Of a stretch of 64,000 nt of DNA, positions 33,071 to 42,800 are shown piece by piece (positions within the stretch are counted from its first letter, which is position 1; every line of letters begins with the position of its first letter). The translations under genes and the position numbers were made by a program. The notes beneath the pieces are model-generated. The model did no database searches, was not told the DNA's origin, and saw only the letters and a list, made by a program, of their open reading frames with translations. This DNA comes from JADFQT01 sp965216025 (GTDB lineage Bacteria > Chloroflexota > Dehalococcoidia > Lucifugimonadales > UBA3495), in contig CBDCEX010000018.1 of the NCBI GenBank assembly GCA_965216025.1, positions 1,149,298-1,213,297 on the forward strand. The letters are read 5' to 3'.

Positions 33071-34464
33071 CAACGAACGCAGTCGTCGGACCGGACCAGT
33101 TGCACCGACACCTCAAACTTGCTCTCGACACCGGAGAGGCGGCAAGTCTCGAAGAGGCACAGCGCCTCTTCGACAGCTATCGCCTCGGCGTCGTGGTGGG
33201 GAGTAGCGTCGCCAACTCCGCGACATTGCAGGCAGCAGTTCTGACGGCGGTAAATACTGGCCGCCGCAGCTTTCTCGGCGGAGTGTGTGTCGAGGGCACT
33301 CTCGATGTGCCCCTTCTTGTCCCTTGGGGCCGATGCCGCACTCTGGGGGAAGCCGTTGTAGATCTGCAAGGGGTCATTACAGTCTGCGGTCCTGGTGTTC
33401 CGCAGATCGTGATAGGGGGCGTGTCCATACCGCATGCAGATGCGGAGTTCGGTGTTCGAGCGACGTTCGATGGCTGGTCTGGGGGCGTTGTACCACTGGA
33501 TCGAGGCCTTCGTCTCCCGGAGCAGCAAGAGTGCGTACCCGCAGGTGTGCTGGCTGGGGCTCTTGGCGTTTCCGAGGCATTCCAGTTCGTGCGCGGTGAC
33601 AACGCCGTGGCAGGACGACGAGACGTTGGACTGTCGCTATGGCAGCCGGACAAGTCCATCCACTGGCTAGACACTGGTGAGCCAGGACCGGCACTAGAAC
33701 GGCTGCCTGCAAGTGCTTGGCTCATCGGACTCGGTCACCTAGGCCAGGCACTCCTCTGGACACTCGGCCTCCTGCCTTATGCTTCTCCTGAAGAGGTCAG
33801 CCTCGTACTCCAGGATTTCGATGAGCTTGTCGAGGCTAATGACAGCACCTCGTTACTCACAACGGGTGCGCTCCTGGGGGCGAAAAAGACGCGGTCGATG
33901 GCGACCTGGTGTGAATCGCGTGGGTTCCGCACTTCCTTAGTGGAGCGGAGATTCGCGGGCGACTTTAGAGTTGCGGGAGACGAGCCACGTGTTGCCCTGT
34001 GTGGCGTTGACAATGCTCCTGCCCGAGCAGACCTCGAAGATGTTGGGTTCGACCGCGTCATTGAAGCGGGTCTCGGTGCCGGCACCCAGGAATACCTCGC
34101 ATTTCAGATCCACACGTTCCCGGCGGGCCGATCTGCAAAGCATCGTTGGGGGACGCAAGGACACCGGCCCGATGCGGATACCGTGGCCGACAATCCGGCC
34201 TACCGCGCACTAGCCCAAAACGGGCTCGACGATTGTGGGATCACTACGTTGGCTGGGCGCACTGTTGGGGCGTCATTTGTAGGAGCAGTCACGGCGGCAG
34301 TGGTTATCGCCGAGCTCATAAGGCTGGGATTGGGCGGACCTCGATACGAGGTTGTGGATGGGAGCCTACGCTCTCTTGAACTGCGCCAGGCGGTGATGAG
34401 TGCCGACGGGGAACCGTTCAATCCGGGGACGACCGCTGCAACGTTGGAGACTGCAAGTTGCTGA
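33067..34464 (+). CDS. E1-like (ThiF-fold) activating enzyme
   Basis: The ATG 33067 overlaps the JAB stop by four bases. The first 210 residues form an N-terminal domain I do not recognise. From about residue 216 the ThiF/E1 Rossmann fold follows: AWLIGLGHLGQALLWTLGLL with G-x-G-x-x-G (221-226), LQDFDELVEANDSTSLLT with the Mg/ATP Asp (250), LGAKKTRSM, ALCGVDNAPAR, and VIEAGLGAGTQEYLAFQIHTF. A likely thioester-forming Cys390 sits in NGLDDCGITTLAGRTVGASFVGA, a block shared with E1 partners of prokaryotic E2s. It should adenylate the C terminus of the ubiquitin-like protein and pass it to the E2-like protein. This is the last intact gene of the cassette. Confidence 0.85.
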   Translation: MTTNAVVGPDQLHRHLKLALDTGEAASLEEAQRLFDSYRLGVVVGSSVANSATLQAAVLTAVNTGRRSFLGGVCVEGTLDVPLLVPWGRCRTLGEAVVDLQGVITVCGPGVPQIVIGGVSIPHADAEFGVRATFDGWSGGVVPLDRGLRLPEQQECVPAGVLAGALGVSEAFQFVRGDNAVAGRRDVGLSLWQPDKSIHWLDTGEPGPALERLPASAWLIGLGHLGQALLWTLGLLPYASPEEVSLVLQDFDELVEANDSTSLLTTGALLGAKKTRSMATWCESRGFRTSLVERRFAGDFRVAGDEPRVALCGVDNAPARADLEDVGFDRVIEAGLGAGTQEYLAFQIHTFPAGRSAKHRWGTQGHRPDADTVADNPAYRALAQNGLDDCGITTLAGRTVGASFVGAVTAAVVIAELIRLGLGGPRYEVVDGSLRSLELRQAVMSADGEPFNPGTTAATLETASC

Positions 34465-34621
34465 CCACAGTCTTTAGATGGGTTGAAGGAGATGAGGACA
34501 CTCGAACTGATGCTGAACGGCTTGGTTCACGCCTCTGGACACGATAGTGAGGGCTATCGACGGGGCTGAGATGAAACATATGCGAGCGATCGACGACTCA
34601 AGAGATCCTGGCTGAAAAGAG

Positions 34622-35360
34622 ATGATGGAAGAGGCACGATCCGCAGGGAAAGAGATCCGACATAGCGTGGGGACAATTGCTTCGGCTGTTGCAAGTTGGG
34701 TTTTCCTGTCTGCTGTTCTCGCCCCGGCACTTACGATAGTTGCTATCGAGAGTTGCTATCGAGCGGACAGCACTCGGGCCGCTGTTCATGCCCGCATCCT
34801 GTCGGCTTGGGCCTTGGCATCTTTAGCTGGTGCATTGCTGACCTTCTTCCTGGAACGTCAGAAGGCCAAGCGAAGTATACCCTCCAAGGGGAAGCCACTC
34901 ACCCGAAAGCAAATCCTAGTGCTGGCTATCGTCGGGCTGCTAATGGTTCCGGCAATGCTTGGAGTTGGCACGGTGAAGCGGGAGTTCGAGGAGAAGAAAA
35001 ACGCAGTTACCGCCGATGAGGCTAGGGACAGATTCGCAGTAATTTTGTACCTGGGCCCCGGCCCAGAGTTGAATCCAGAGGCAGTAAACCAGACACTGAG
35101 ATAGCTGGAGGACAGCTTCCGTAGATTGCAAGACACCTGGGTGTTGCCTGATACCGCTGATCAGAGTATGGCTCTTTCGAAATCTGCAGGACTACCGGAC
35201 GATTACCGGTAACCAGGATGCAGGCGGCCACGCATACTGCCCCTCAGAGTTAGGCCCTGTAATCGTCATTCCGTTGGAGAGGGCGCCAAGCGCTGCAACC
35301 GACGACAATTTCAGCCGCACCCCTATGCATGAAATGGTCCATGCAATGATGTGCCTGAGT
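34622..35360 (+). pseudogene. Membrane-anchored HExxH metallopeptidase, decayed and cut by a MITE
   Basis: The intact first part (34622-35104, 160 residues) has two hydrophobic helices (VASWVFLSAVLAPALTIVAI and LSAWALASLAGALLTFFL) plus a third near ILVLAIVGLLMVPAMLGV, then a helical end DRFAVILYLGPGP. It stops at TAG 35102-35104. In the same frame LEDSFRRLQDTWVLPDTADQS continues. After a one-base shift near 35160-35170 the reading LFRNLQDYRTITGNQDAGGHAYCPSE and PVIVIPLERAP ends in TPMHEMVHAMMC, a zinc peptidase HExxH. The MITE at 35365 follows at once, so the rest of the active site is missing. At least three lesions separate it from a working gene. It may have belonged to the neighbouring cassette. 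Confidence 0.6.
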
Positions 35361-35364
35361 CTAG

Positions 35365-35535
35365 AAGTCTGGCCGGAAAGCCATTGGCCGGGTTTCGCGC
35401 TACGCCAGACAGACGTATTATAGTCTTATGTGGCATGATAGTGTCTGTAATACGGTTCAAGAACCCACTGTTACATCGACAATCGTCGCTAAGAAAACGA
35501 CGACTTGGGGAGAATCGGGGTTTCCGTTCGAGTTT
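35365..35535 (+). mobile_element. CTAG-flanked MITE, copy 1
   Basis: A 171-bp noncoding element with inverted ends AAGTCTGGCCGGAAAGCC (35365) and, read inward from 35535, AAACTCGAACGGAAACCCC. CTAG lies at 35361-35364 and 35536-35539. The first 40 bp match the reverse end of copy 2 at 44091. The ends resemble those of the IS1182-like element at 19264 and of the remnant ending at 44937, which suggests mobilisation by a transposase of that kind. Confidence 0.8.
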
Positions 35536-35688
35536 CTAGGCGGATAGGCTTGGTTGCAGCCGACGATGGTACGGTACTCAGTTGATTAGCCCGGCGCACA
35601 GCTCAAATCCTCCGTGCGGCACCTCCAACGGCGCTCGGGGCAATAGCTCTAAACCGTCTCCCTCTGCGAAACCGGATTTCAGGAATCG

Positions 35689-35830
35689 ATGAGTAAGAAA
35701 TGCCAGATAATTGGCGGGACGCTTCGGTACGTCCGGAAAGCGCTCTCCGATGCAGGCTACGATCCGATAGTGATCGCCGACCCGGAGGAGGCGCTCCCAA
35801 TGGTGGAGGAGAGCCGATCACATCGCTTTC
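35689..35830 (+). pseudogene. Fragment of a response-regulator receiver domain
   Basis: The frame from 35689 reads GGTLRYVRKALSDAGYDPIVIADPEEALPMVEE. This is the helix-1/strand-2/helix-2 part of a CheY-like receiver (normally DDDPxTLRYVRDALxxAGYxPIVTGDPEEAL). The phosphoacceptor part after about 35820 is not recognisable and the sequence turns into non-coding-looking text. It is a short remnant of a regulator or hybrid kinase that once lay here. Confidence 0.5.
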
Positions 35831-36731
35831 GTACAACCCTGGCTCGCCAAGCCGAAACCCAGCTCGCATCCGACATGTCTAAATGTACAGGTGGAGTTCA
35901 ATCCCGAGGCCGTCAGTACCGTGGTGAACGTTTGTGTGGCGAGCCCCGGGACAGACGTCAACGATCTAGCGTTAATGGTCCCTTGCGGCGGCCAGTAGCG
36001 ATGGGCTCGCGTGGAATCTGCATAATTGCTTTTACACCATATGTTGCAGTATTTATGCAAGTCTAGACCTAGTGGACATCTGTACGGGAAAGCGGTGAGT
36101 TGTCTGGCGTTGAGGTACGGCGAGGCAGCGTTATGCCATTGACTGTTGCCCATGTGAGAGAGTCACAGGCTCAGCCACATCCCTAAGATGGTACTGCCTG
36201 TCCTTCAAGTCAGGCCCGTACCAAGAGGCTCAAGCCGCTCGCCCGGATTCGCGGTGCCACCTGTCGAGAACCATTACCTGAGCTTTCGGTCTCTATCGTC
36301 TACTGTGAATGTTCTCCGGACGCACAGGATACGATTCGAACTGTGCGTCGGCGAGTTGTCCTTCCTCCCAAGAGGACGCACTGCAGGCCGCGTCATGTCT
36401 GTGCGATCAAGGGACCGACGTACGACCGGGGACCTGTGGCCTTGTGCTGACGAACACAGCAACGGCTCGGGGCAATGAACAGCACGTGGCTCCTCCTAGC
36501 AGGCTAAGTGCGACCAGAGGTGTTGCTTCCAACCGCCCGGTCCTGCCATGATAGTAGGAGCAAGCAATGGAGCCTCACAGGCTACCAAGCCACATCTCGA
36601 AGACAGTACCACCTACCATCCACGTAGGCCCACGGCAGGCCCATCGTCCGGTCGCCTCTGGGTGGCGGTGTCTTTAGGCTGCGTTACGTCCCGTCCCACA
36701 GACTAAAGACGTCATTGCAAGGAATCTATAC
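35831..36731. other. 900-bp stretch without a recognisable gene
   Basis: Short open frames occur on both strands, but none resembles a protein family and none has a good ribosome binding site. It probably contains the debris of decayed genes and the promoter of the addB-like gene. Confidence 0.5.
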
Positions 36732-39700
36732 GTGCAAGTGTACTTGGAGCCATACGGAAGGCCCGCGCGGGAGCGGTTGCAGGCGATGGTGGCCGAGGCC
36801 AAGGCTGGCAACCCGTTCGCGCCGGTGACTGTCGTGCCGCCGAACGCCTACGCGGGCATCGGCCTCCGTCGGATGCTGGGGGGCGATGGCGGGTTGCTCA
36901 ACGTGGGATTCATGGCCATCACACGCTTGGCCGAACAGCTGGGAGCGCCAACCATGGCGTCGCAGCGGCGACGGCCGCTATCCGCAGCAGCCGAGATGGC
37001 TGTTATCCGCACGGTGGCCGTAGAGGTGGTGGGGCAGGAACCGCTCGGCAGCGTGGCGGCGCACTCCACGTTGCACCAATCGCTGCAGGCTGCGTTCAAG
37101 GAGCTGGTGCGTCTCACGGAGGGTGAGCTCGACGCGCTGGCGGGGGAGGGTTCGTTGCGGCAGGCCACCGTCGAGTTGTACCGCCGCTTCCGTGAGCGGA
37201 CGACCGAGTACTACGGGCCCGAAGACGAGGCCTGGGCCGCGGCGGAGGCGGTGCGCTCGGGGCGAGGGCAGCCGGCTCTGCAGGACGTGGGCGGGCTGGT
37301 GTTCTTTCTCCTGACACGCCCATCACCGGGTGAGACCGCGCTGCTGACGGCGTTGTCGGACGCTGCCACGTGCAGCCTCGTGGTGGGGCGAACGGGCGAG
37401 GCTGGAGTCGACGACGCCGAGGGCGCGTGGTGGGAGCGGTTCGGTGAAGCGAGCGCTGACGGCTCGCAGCAGAGCTTGGCGCACCTGGACGTGAGACCGG
37501 AGTCCATCGTATCTGCCCCGGACGCGCGTGAAGAGGTGCGACAGGCGGTGCGCGACATGCTCCAACGGGCGGAAGCGGGCGTGCCCTTTCATCGCATGGC
37601 GGCCCTTTACCGGCGGCAGGACCCTTACGCCTTTCAGCTTCGGATGGAGCTTGGCTTTGCCGGTATACCGGTGGCGGGCCCAGACCCGTCGCCACTGCGG
37701 GACTCCGTCCCTGGGCGGCTGCTTACGGGGATGCTGGACGTCATCAGGGAAGACTTTAGCCGTGCCGCGCTGATGCGGTGGCTGGCGGACGCGCCAGTGT
37801 GGAACGCCTCGATCAACCGGTCAGCGTCCAGCGAGTTGCAGCGTTGGGAGGGCCTGTCGCGCCAAGCGGGCGTCGTGCGCGGCTTGGAGCAGTGGAAGGA
37901 CCGGCTCCAGGGCCTGACCGCGAGTATGGCGCAGCGTCGTCAGGGGGCAGAGGCGCGGGGTGACCTGACGGAATCCCAGGCGAGGGGCTATGTCGAAGCA
38001 ATCGCCTGCGCCGAAAGGTTGTTGGCGCTTGTGGAGCAATTGGCGCAGGTCAAGCCGCCCGCGGACGGCAGCAAATGGAGCGCCTTTGCCAAGTGGGCCG
38101 AGGACGCTATTGACCGGTACGGACAGGGGAAGAACGACTGGCCGGCGCAACAGCAGGACGCGCTTGGACGTGTGGAGTCGGCGCTGGAGGAACTCGGCAA
38201 GCTGGACGCCGTTGAATCGGCGACGACGCTGGCGGGGTTTCAGCAGGCGCTAGATCACGCGCTGTCGGCATACATGGGCCGGAGCGGCGCCACTGGAACG
38301 GGCGTGTTTGTGGCAGGGCTTGGCGCCGCGACGGGAATGGAATTCGACACCGTTTGGCTCCTGGGAATGTCGGAGGGCGACTACCCGGGCCGGAGCGGTG
38401 AGGACCCCCTGCTGCCGGAGTACGTGCGCGCTCAGGTACTGATGGGCGCCCTGCCCCTTCGACGGGAGGCCCAATTGCATGAGCGGCGCGACTATCTGGC
38501 CGCCCTCGCAGGCGGGGAGCGGCGACGGCTCTCGTATTCACGGGTCGACCCTGTGACGCGGCGGCCGCAATACCCCTCGCCCTGGCTGCTTGAGGCCGCC
38601 TCGACCCTCGCCGATGAACGCGTCTCATCGGAGCGGCTGCACACGTACGATGCTCCATGGCTGACGGTCATCGAATCGATGGAAGACGCGCTGCGGCTGG
38701 CAGAGGGTGGACGCGCCGCAGATGGCCACGAGTACGACGTGCACGCCCTTGCGCTGTGGCAGAGGACGGGATCGCGCTTACGCTGGCACCCGCTGGCCTC
38801 GGACGGCGGCCCTCTGGGCCGGGCGCTCGCGATGGAGCGCGCGCGAGCAACGAACCGGCTTACCGAGTGGGACGGCTACGTTGGCGGGATCGCGGGCAGC
38901 AGCAGGCGGCTCGGCGGATCGCTCTCGCAGGTCATGTCGCCGACACGGTTGGAGGCGTGGGCCACGTGCCCGTACCGCCACTTCCTTGGCAACGTGCTCA
39001 ACCTGTCGGCATGGGATACACCGGAGGACGTGCTGACCATCTCCGCGCTGGAACGGGGCAGCCTGGTCCACGCCATTCTGGAGCGATTCATCAAGGAGGC
39101 GATGGACGCAGGGCCCCCCTCGCCTCGCGAAGGCTGGACGCCCCGGCAACGGGAACGGCTCCGGGAGATCGCCCAAGAGGAGTTTCGGGACGCGGAGCAA
39201 AGGGGCGTGACGGGGCGCCGTGTGCTGTGGGAGGTGGCGCAGGAGGACATCCTGCAGGACCTGGAGAGGTTCCTGGATGACGACGAGCGGCACCGCGCGG
39301 ACGAGGGGATGCAACCCCGTCACGCCGAGTACGCATTCGGCTTCGACGGGCCGCCGGTGGCAATGGCGCTGCCGGGCGGCGGCGAGGTCCGCTTCCGGGG
39401 CTTCATCGACCGAGTGGACGTGGCACAGGACGGCCTTCGGGCTGTGGTGATGGACTACAAGACAGGCTCTTCCCGGCAATACGCGCAGATGAAGGACGAT
39501 CCCCTGATGGCGGGGAAGCGGCTACAGCTGCCCGTGTACGCGTTGGCGGTGCGGGAGACCCTGCTACCGGAGGCGGCCCTGCGTGCCGAGTACTGGTTCA
39601 TCTCTGCCAACGGCGGATACACCCGCGTTCCCGTTACCCTCGACACCGTTGAGGCGCAGTTCAGGAATACGGTACAGGCCATCGCGGAAGGGGTACAGGG

Positions 39701-39896
39701 CGGCGTCTTCCCGGCGAACCCCGGCCCCTCTGGCTTCGGCGGGCCCGAAAACTGCCGCTACTGCGACTTCCAGCGCATCTGTCCCACCAACAAGCTGGCG
39801 TTGTGGGCGCGCAAGGGCGACTCGCCGCAGGCCGCTGCCTACAGAATGCTCAGCGGCGGCGCCCCCGACGCCGATGCGGAAGAGGATGCGGGATGA
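36732..39896 (+). CDS. addB: AddB-like helicase-nuclease subunit with Fe-S nuclease domain
   Basis: The 1054-residue protein begins with QVYLEPYGRPARERL and has the inactive UvrD-like folds of AddB (VAGLGAATGMEFDTVWLLGMSEGDYP; LAALAGGERRRLSYSRVDP). The C-terminal nuclease contains TCPYRHFLGNVLNLS, the PD-(D/E)xK core GFIDRVDVAQDGLRAVVMDYKTG and the cysteine triad NCRYCDFQRICP, which together hold a 4Fe-4S cluster. With AddA it forms a DNA-end resection machine for recombination repair. The start GTG 36732 is the only one that keeps the conserved N terminus; no clear Walker A motif occurs, as expected for AddB. The stop overlaps the addA ATG (ATGA). GC content here is higher than in the preceding island. 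Confidence 0.82.
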   Translation: MQVYLEPYGRPARERLQAMVAEAKAGNPFAPVTVVPPNAYAGIGLRRMLGGDGGLLNVGFMAITRLAEQLGAPTMASQRRRPLSAAAEMAVIRTVAVEVVGQEPLGSVAAHSTLHQSLQAAFKELVRLTEGELDALAGEGSLRQATVELYRRFRERTTEYYGPEDEAWAAAEAVRSGRGQPALQDVGGLVFFLLTRPSPGETALLTALSDAATCSLVVGRTGEAGVDDAEGAWWERFGEASADGSQQSLAHLDVRPESIVSAPDAREEVRQAVRDMLQRAEAGVPFHRMAALYRRQDPYAFQLRMELGFAGIPVAGPDPSPLRDSVPGRLLTGMLDVIREDFSRAALMRWLADAPVWNASINRSASSELQRWEGLSRQAGVVRGLEQWKDRLQGLTASMAQRRQGAEARGDLTESQARGYVEAIACAERLLALVEQLAQVKPPADGSKWSAFAKWAEDAIDRYGQGKNDWPAQQQDALGRVESALEELGKLDAVESATTLAGFQQALDHALSAYMGRSGATGTGVFVAGLGAATGMEFDTVWLLGMSEGDYPGRSGEDPLLPEYVRAQVLMGALPLRREAQLHERRDYLAALAGGERRRLSYSRVDPVTRRPQYPSPWLLEAASTLADERVSSERLHTYDAPWLTVIESMEDALRLAEGGRAADGHEYDVHALALWQRTGSRLRWHPLASDGGPLGRALAMERARATNRLTEWDGYVGGIAGSSRRLGGSLSQVMSPTRLEAWATCPYRHFLGNVLNLSAWDTPEDVLTISALERGSLVHAILERFIKEAMDAGPPSPREGWTPRQRERLREIAQEEFRDAEQRGVTGRRVLWEVAQEDILQDLERFLDDDERHRADEGMQPRHAEYAFGFDGPPVAMALPGGGEVRFRGFIDRVDVAQDGLRAVVMDYKTGSSRQYAQMKDDPLMAGKRLQLPVYALAVRETLLPEAALRAEYWFISANGGYTRVPVTLDTVEAQFRNTVQAIAEGVQGGVFPANPGPSGFGGPENCRYCDFQRICPTNKLALWARKGDSPQAAAYRMLSGGAPDADAEEDAG

Positions 39897-42800
39897 CGCA
39901 GCATGACCAGCCAGCGGACCAGGAACATCGCGACCGAATCCAGCAGAGCCTGGACGAGAACCTCTTTGTCGAGGCTGGAGCAGGGACGGGGAAGACCACC
40001 GCGCTTGTGGGCCGCATAGTAACGCTGATCGCCTTGGGCGCTGCGGAGATGGGGGGACTTGCCGCAATCACCTTCACCGAGGCCGCCGCCGCGGAACTGC
40101 GGGACCGAGTGCGCCGTGACCTCGAGTACGCGGCAGAGGACGATAGCCGCGATGAGGGTTCACGCGACCGGTGCCGGCGGGCGGTGTCGGAAATGGACGC
40201 TGCGTCGATCCAGACGCTGCATAGCTTCGCGCAGTCGCTGTTGCGCGAGCTGCCGCTGGAGGCGGGTCTGCCGCCAGGCTTTGAGATGCTTGACCCAATC
40301 GAAGCGGACTTGCGCTTCCAACAAGCCTGGGACCAGTGGCTGGATGAATCGCTGGAGTCGGAGGAGCTTGGCCCCAAGCTGGCACGGGCGCTGCACCTGG
40401 GACTGAATCTGGACCAGTTGCGCCGGGTTGCCTCGGCGCTCAACGGCGACTATGACCTGGTGGCCGACGCGTCCATTGCAGAGGCGCCCGAGCCCACGCT
40501 GACCATCGGGAACAGGCTGGCGGAGTCTGTCACGGAGATCGAGCGGCTGCGACTGTTTTCAAAGATTGGCGGCGGCGACCAGTTGTTTGACCACGCAGCG
40601 GAGGTCGTGGCCTTGGCGCAAAGGCTGCCCGCTGCGGGTAGCGGCGAGCGCGCCTACGAGCGAGCCCTCGTCCGGCTGCTGGGTTGGAAGCCGCTCTCAA
40701 CCAGGAGGGGCAGACAGAATGAGTGGGACAAGGACGATGTGACGGGGGTCAATACCTGCAAGTTGCTGAAGGAAACGCTCCAAGTCATTGAGGATGTGCG
40801 GGCGGAGGAGATCGTCGCGCTGCGCACCGCCGCCTTCGCGCCTGCCTTGGAAGCGGTACGCAAGTTCGTAGTCGACCAGTCGTCACGGCGCAAGGAGGAA
40901 GGGCACGCGGAGTTCCATGACCTTCTTGTCTGGGCCCGGGACATGCTACGTGACAACTCCGACGCGCGCCGCCGGTTTCAGCGCCGCTTCCATCACCTGC
41001 TGGTGGACGAGTTCCAGGACACGGACCCCATTCAGGCGGAGATTGCTTTCTTCCTGGGCGGCAACCCGGATGACCACGCAGGGAGCATGTCGAAGGACTG
41101 GCAGGCGATTGTGCCGACGCCCGGCAAGCTCTTCATCGTGGGCGACCCAAAGCAGTCTATCTATCGCTTCCGGCGTGCGGACATCGTGACGATGGCGCAT
41201 GTGCGCAATCACCTGGTACGCGAGAGCACACCGTTGCAGCAGAACTTCCGGTCGCAGCAGAGTATCATCTCCTGGGTGAATCACGTTTTTAGTCGGTGGA
41301 TGCGGAACGAGGACGGCAGCGAGTTGCAGGCCGAGTACCGGGACCTCGTCGCCACACACGGCGTGGCGAACGAGGGGGAGGGCGCGCCGCCGCCCGCGGT
41401 CTACTACGTGGGCGAGAGCGTCAGCGGGTCCGCGGACTCCGCCCGTCGGCTGGAAGGGCAGGCGGTGGCCGCCCTAGCCCTACGAATCAAGGAAGAGCGG
41501 TGGCAAGTCCGTAATCAGGAACCCGGAGGGTGGCGGGATGCCACCTATCGGGACATCTGCCTCCTGCTACCAAGCCGCACGAACCTGGAGGCGCTGGAGC
41601 AGGCGCTGGAGGCTGCAGATGTGCCGTATCGCATCGAGAGCAAGTCCATCGTGCTGGGCACGGAAGACGTTAGGCAGCTGCTGAATTGCCTTCGGGCCAT
41701 CGATAGCCCGGGTGACCAGGTGGCGCTCGTGGCGGCGCTCCGCTCAACAGCCTTCTCCTGCAGCGATGTGGAGTTGCTGCAGTTCGTTGACGACGGGGGG
41801 CGGTTCGACTACCTGCACCCCGGCAGTGCCACGGGCCCGGTGGCCGAGGCCCTGGCAGCGCTGCGCGAGTCCAACAAGAAGTGTGGTCTGAAGCCTCCGG
41901 ACGAGTTGATTGAGGAGTTCATCCGGGAGCGACATCTGGTGGAGATCTCCTTTGACCGACGTCGGCCCCGGGAGCGATGGCGTCGGCTGCGCTTCGTGGT
42001 GGAGCAGGCGCGGGCGTACCAACGGGCTGGCGGCAGTTCACTGCGCGGCTTCCTCGACTGGATTGAGCGACAGGTTGTGGAGCGGGCGCGAGCGGTGGAG
42101 TCGCCGGCGCCGGAGTCGGACGAGGACTGCGTGCGCATCATGACGATTCATGCCGCCAAGGGTTTGGAGTTCCCCGTGGTAGTGCTCACGGGATTTGGGA
42201 GCACACCCAATCGCAATGTCGACAACGTGATAGTGGACCGGACCTCTGGCCAGGTTGAGATCAATCTATCCCTGCCTGGTGGCATACACGTCCCTACGCC
42301 GGGGTTTGAGGCCGCAAAGGTCAGAGAATCAGCGGCGGCGGAAGCGGAGGACGTGCGGCTGGCCTACGTGGCATGCACGCGCGCCAAGGACCACCTTCTT
42401 GTGTGCGTATTCCGTCGCAGCGTGAAGAATGACGCAACGCGCGCCGCCAAGCTGGAGGAATTCTGTGCGGACCGCTTGGATCTGTTCGAAAAGCTCGACT
42501 GGGAATCGTTGGTGGAAGCGGCGGTCGCCTATGAACCGCAGGCGGAGGAGGAGAGGGCTGCGTCTAGTGGCGATTTTGCCGCTCTGCGTGCGCAGTGGGA
42601 AGCGCAGCGTGAATCCACCATCGAGAGGGCGTCGCAACCTCAAGCGCAAGCGGTCACGGCCATCGCAAAGCTGGTGAAGCGGCAGCCACCAACTGTGCCC
42701 GCTGAAGGAGATGTGACATCGGAGAAGGAGGAGGCGGGCGAAGGCGAAATCCCGTACCGGCGAGGGCGCGGCGGGACGAACCTTGGGCGGGCGGTCCACG

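Noticed and set aside
34492..34569. 25-codon frame after the E1-like gene with AAGGAG in front
   Set aside because: The Shine-Dalgarno-like sequence touches the ATG directly and the peptide is unlike anything known; likely chance.
36320..36350. GATTCGAAC as the T-loop of a tRNA
   Set aside because: No acceptor stem, D-arm or anticodon arm can be folded around it; no tRNA, rRNA or CRISPR array was found anywhere in the window.
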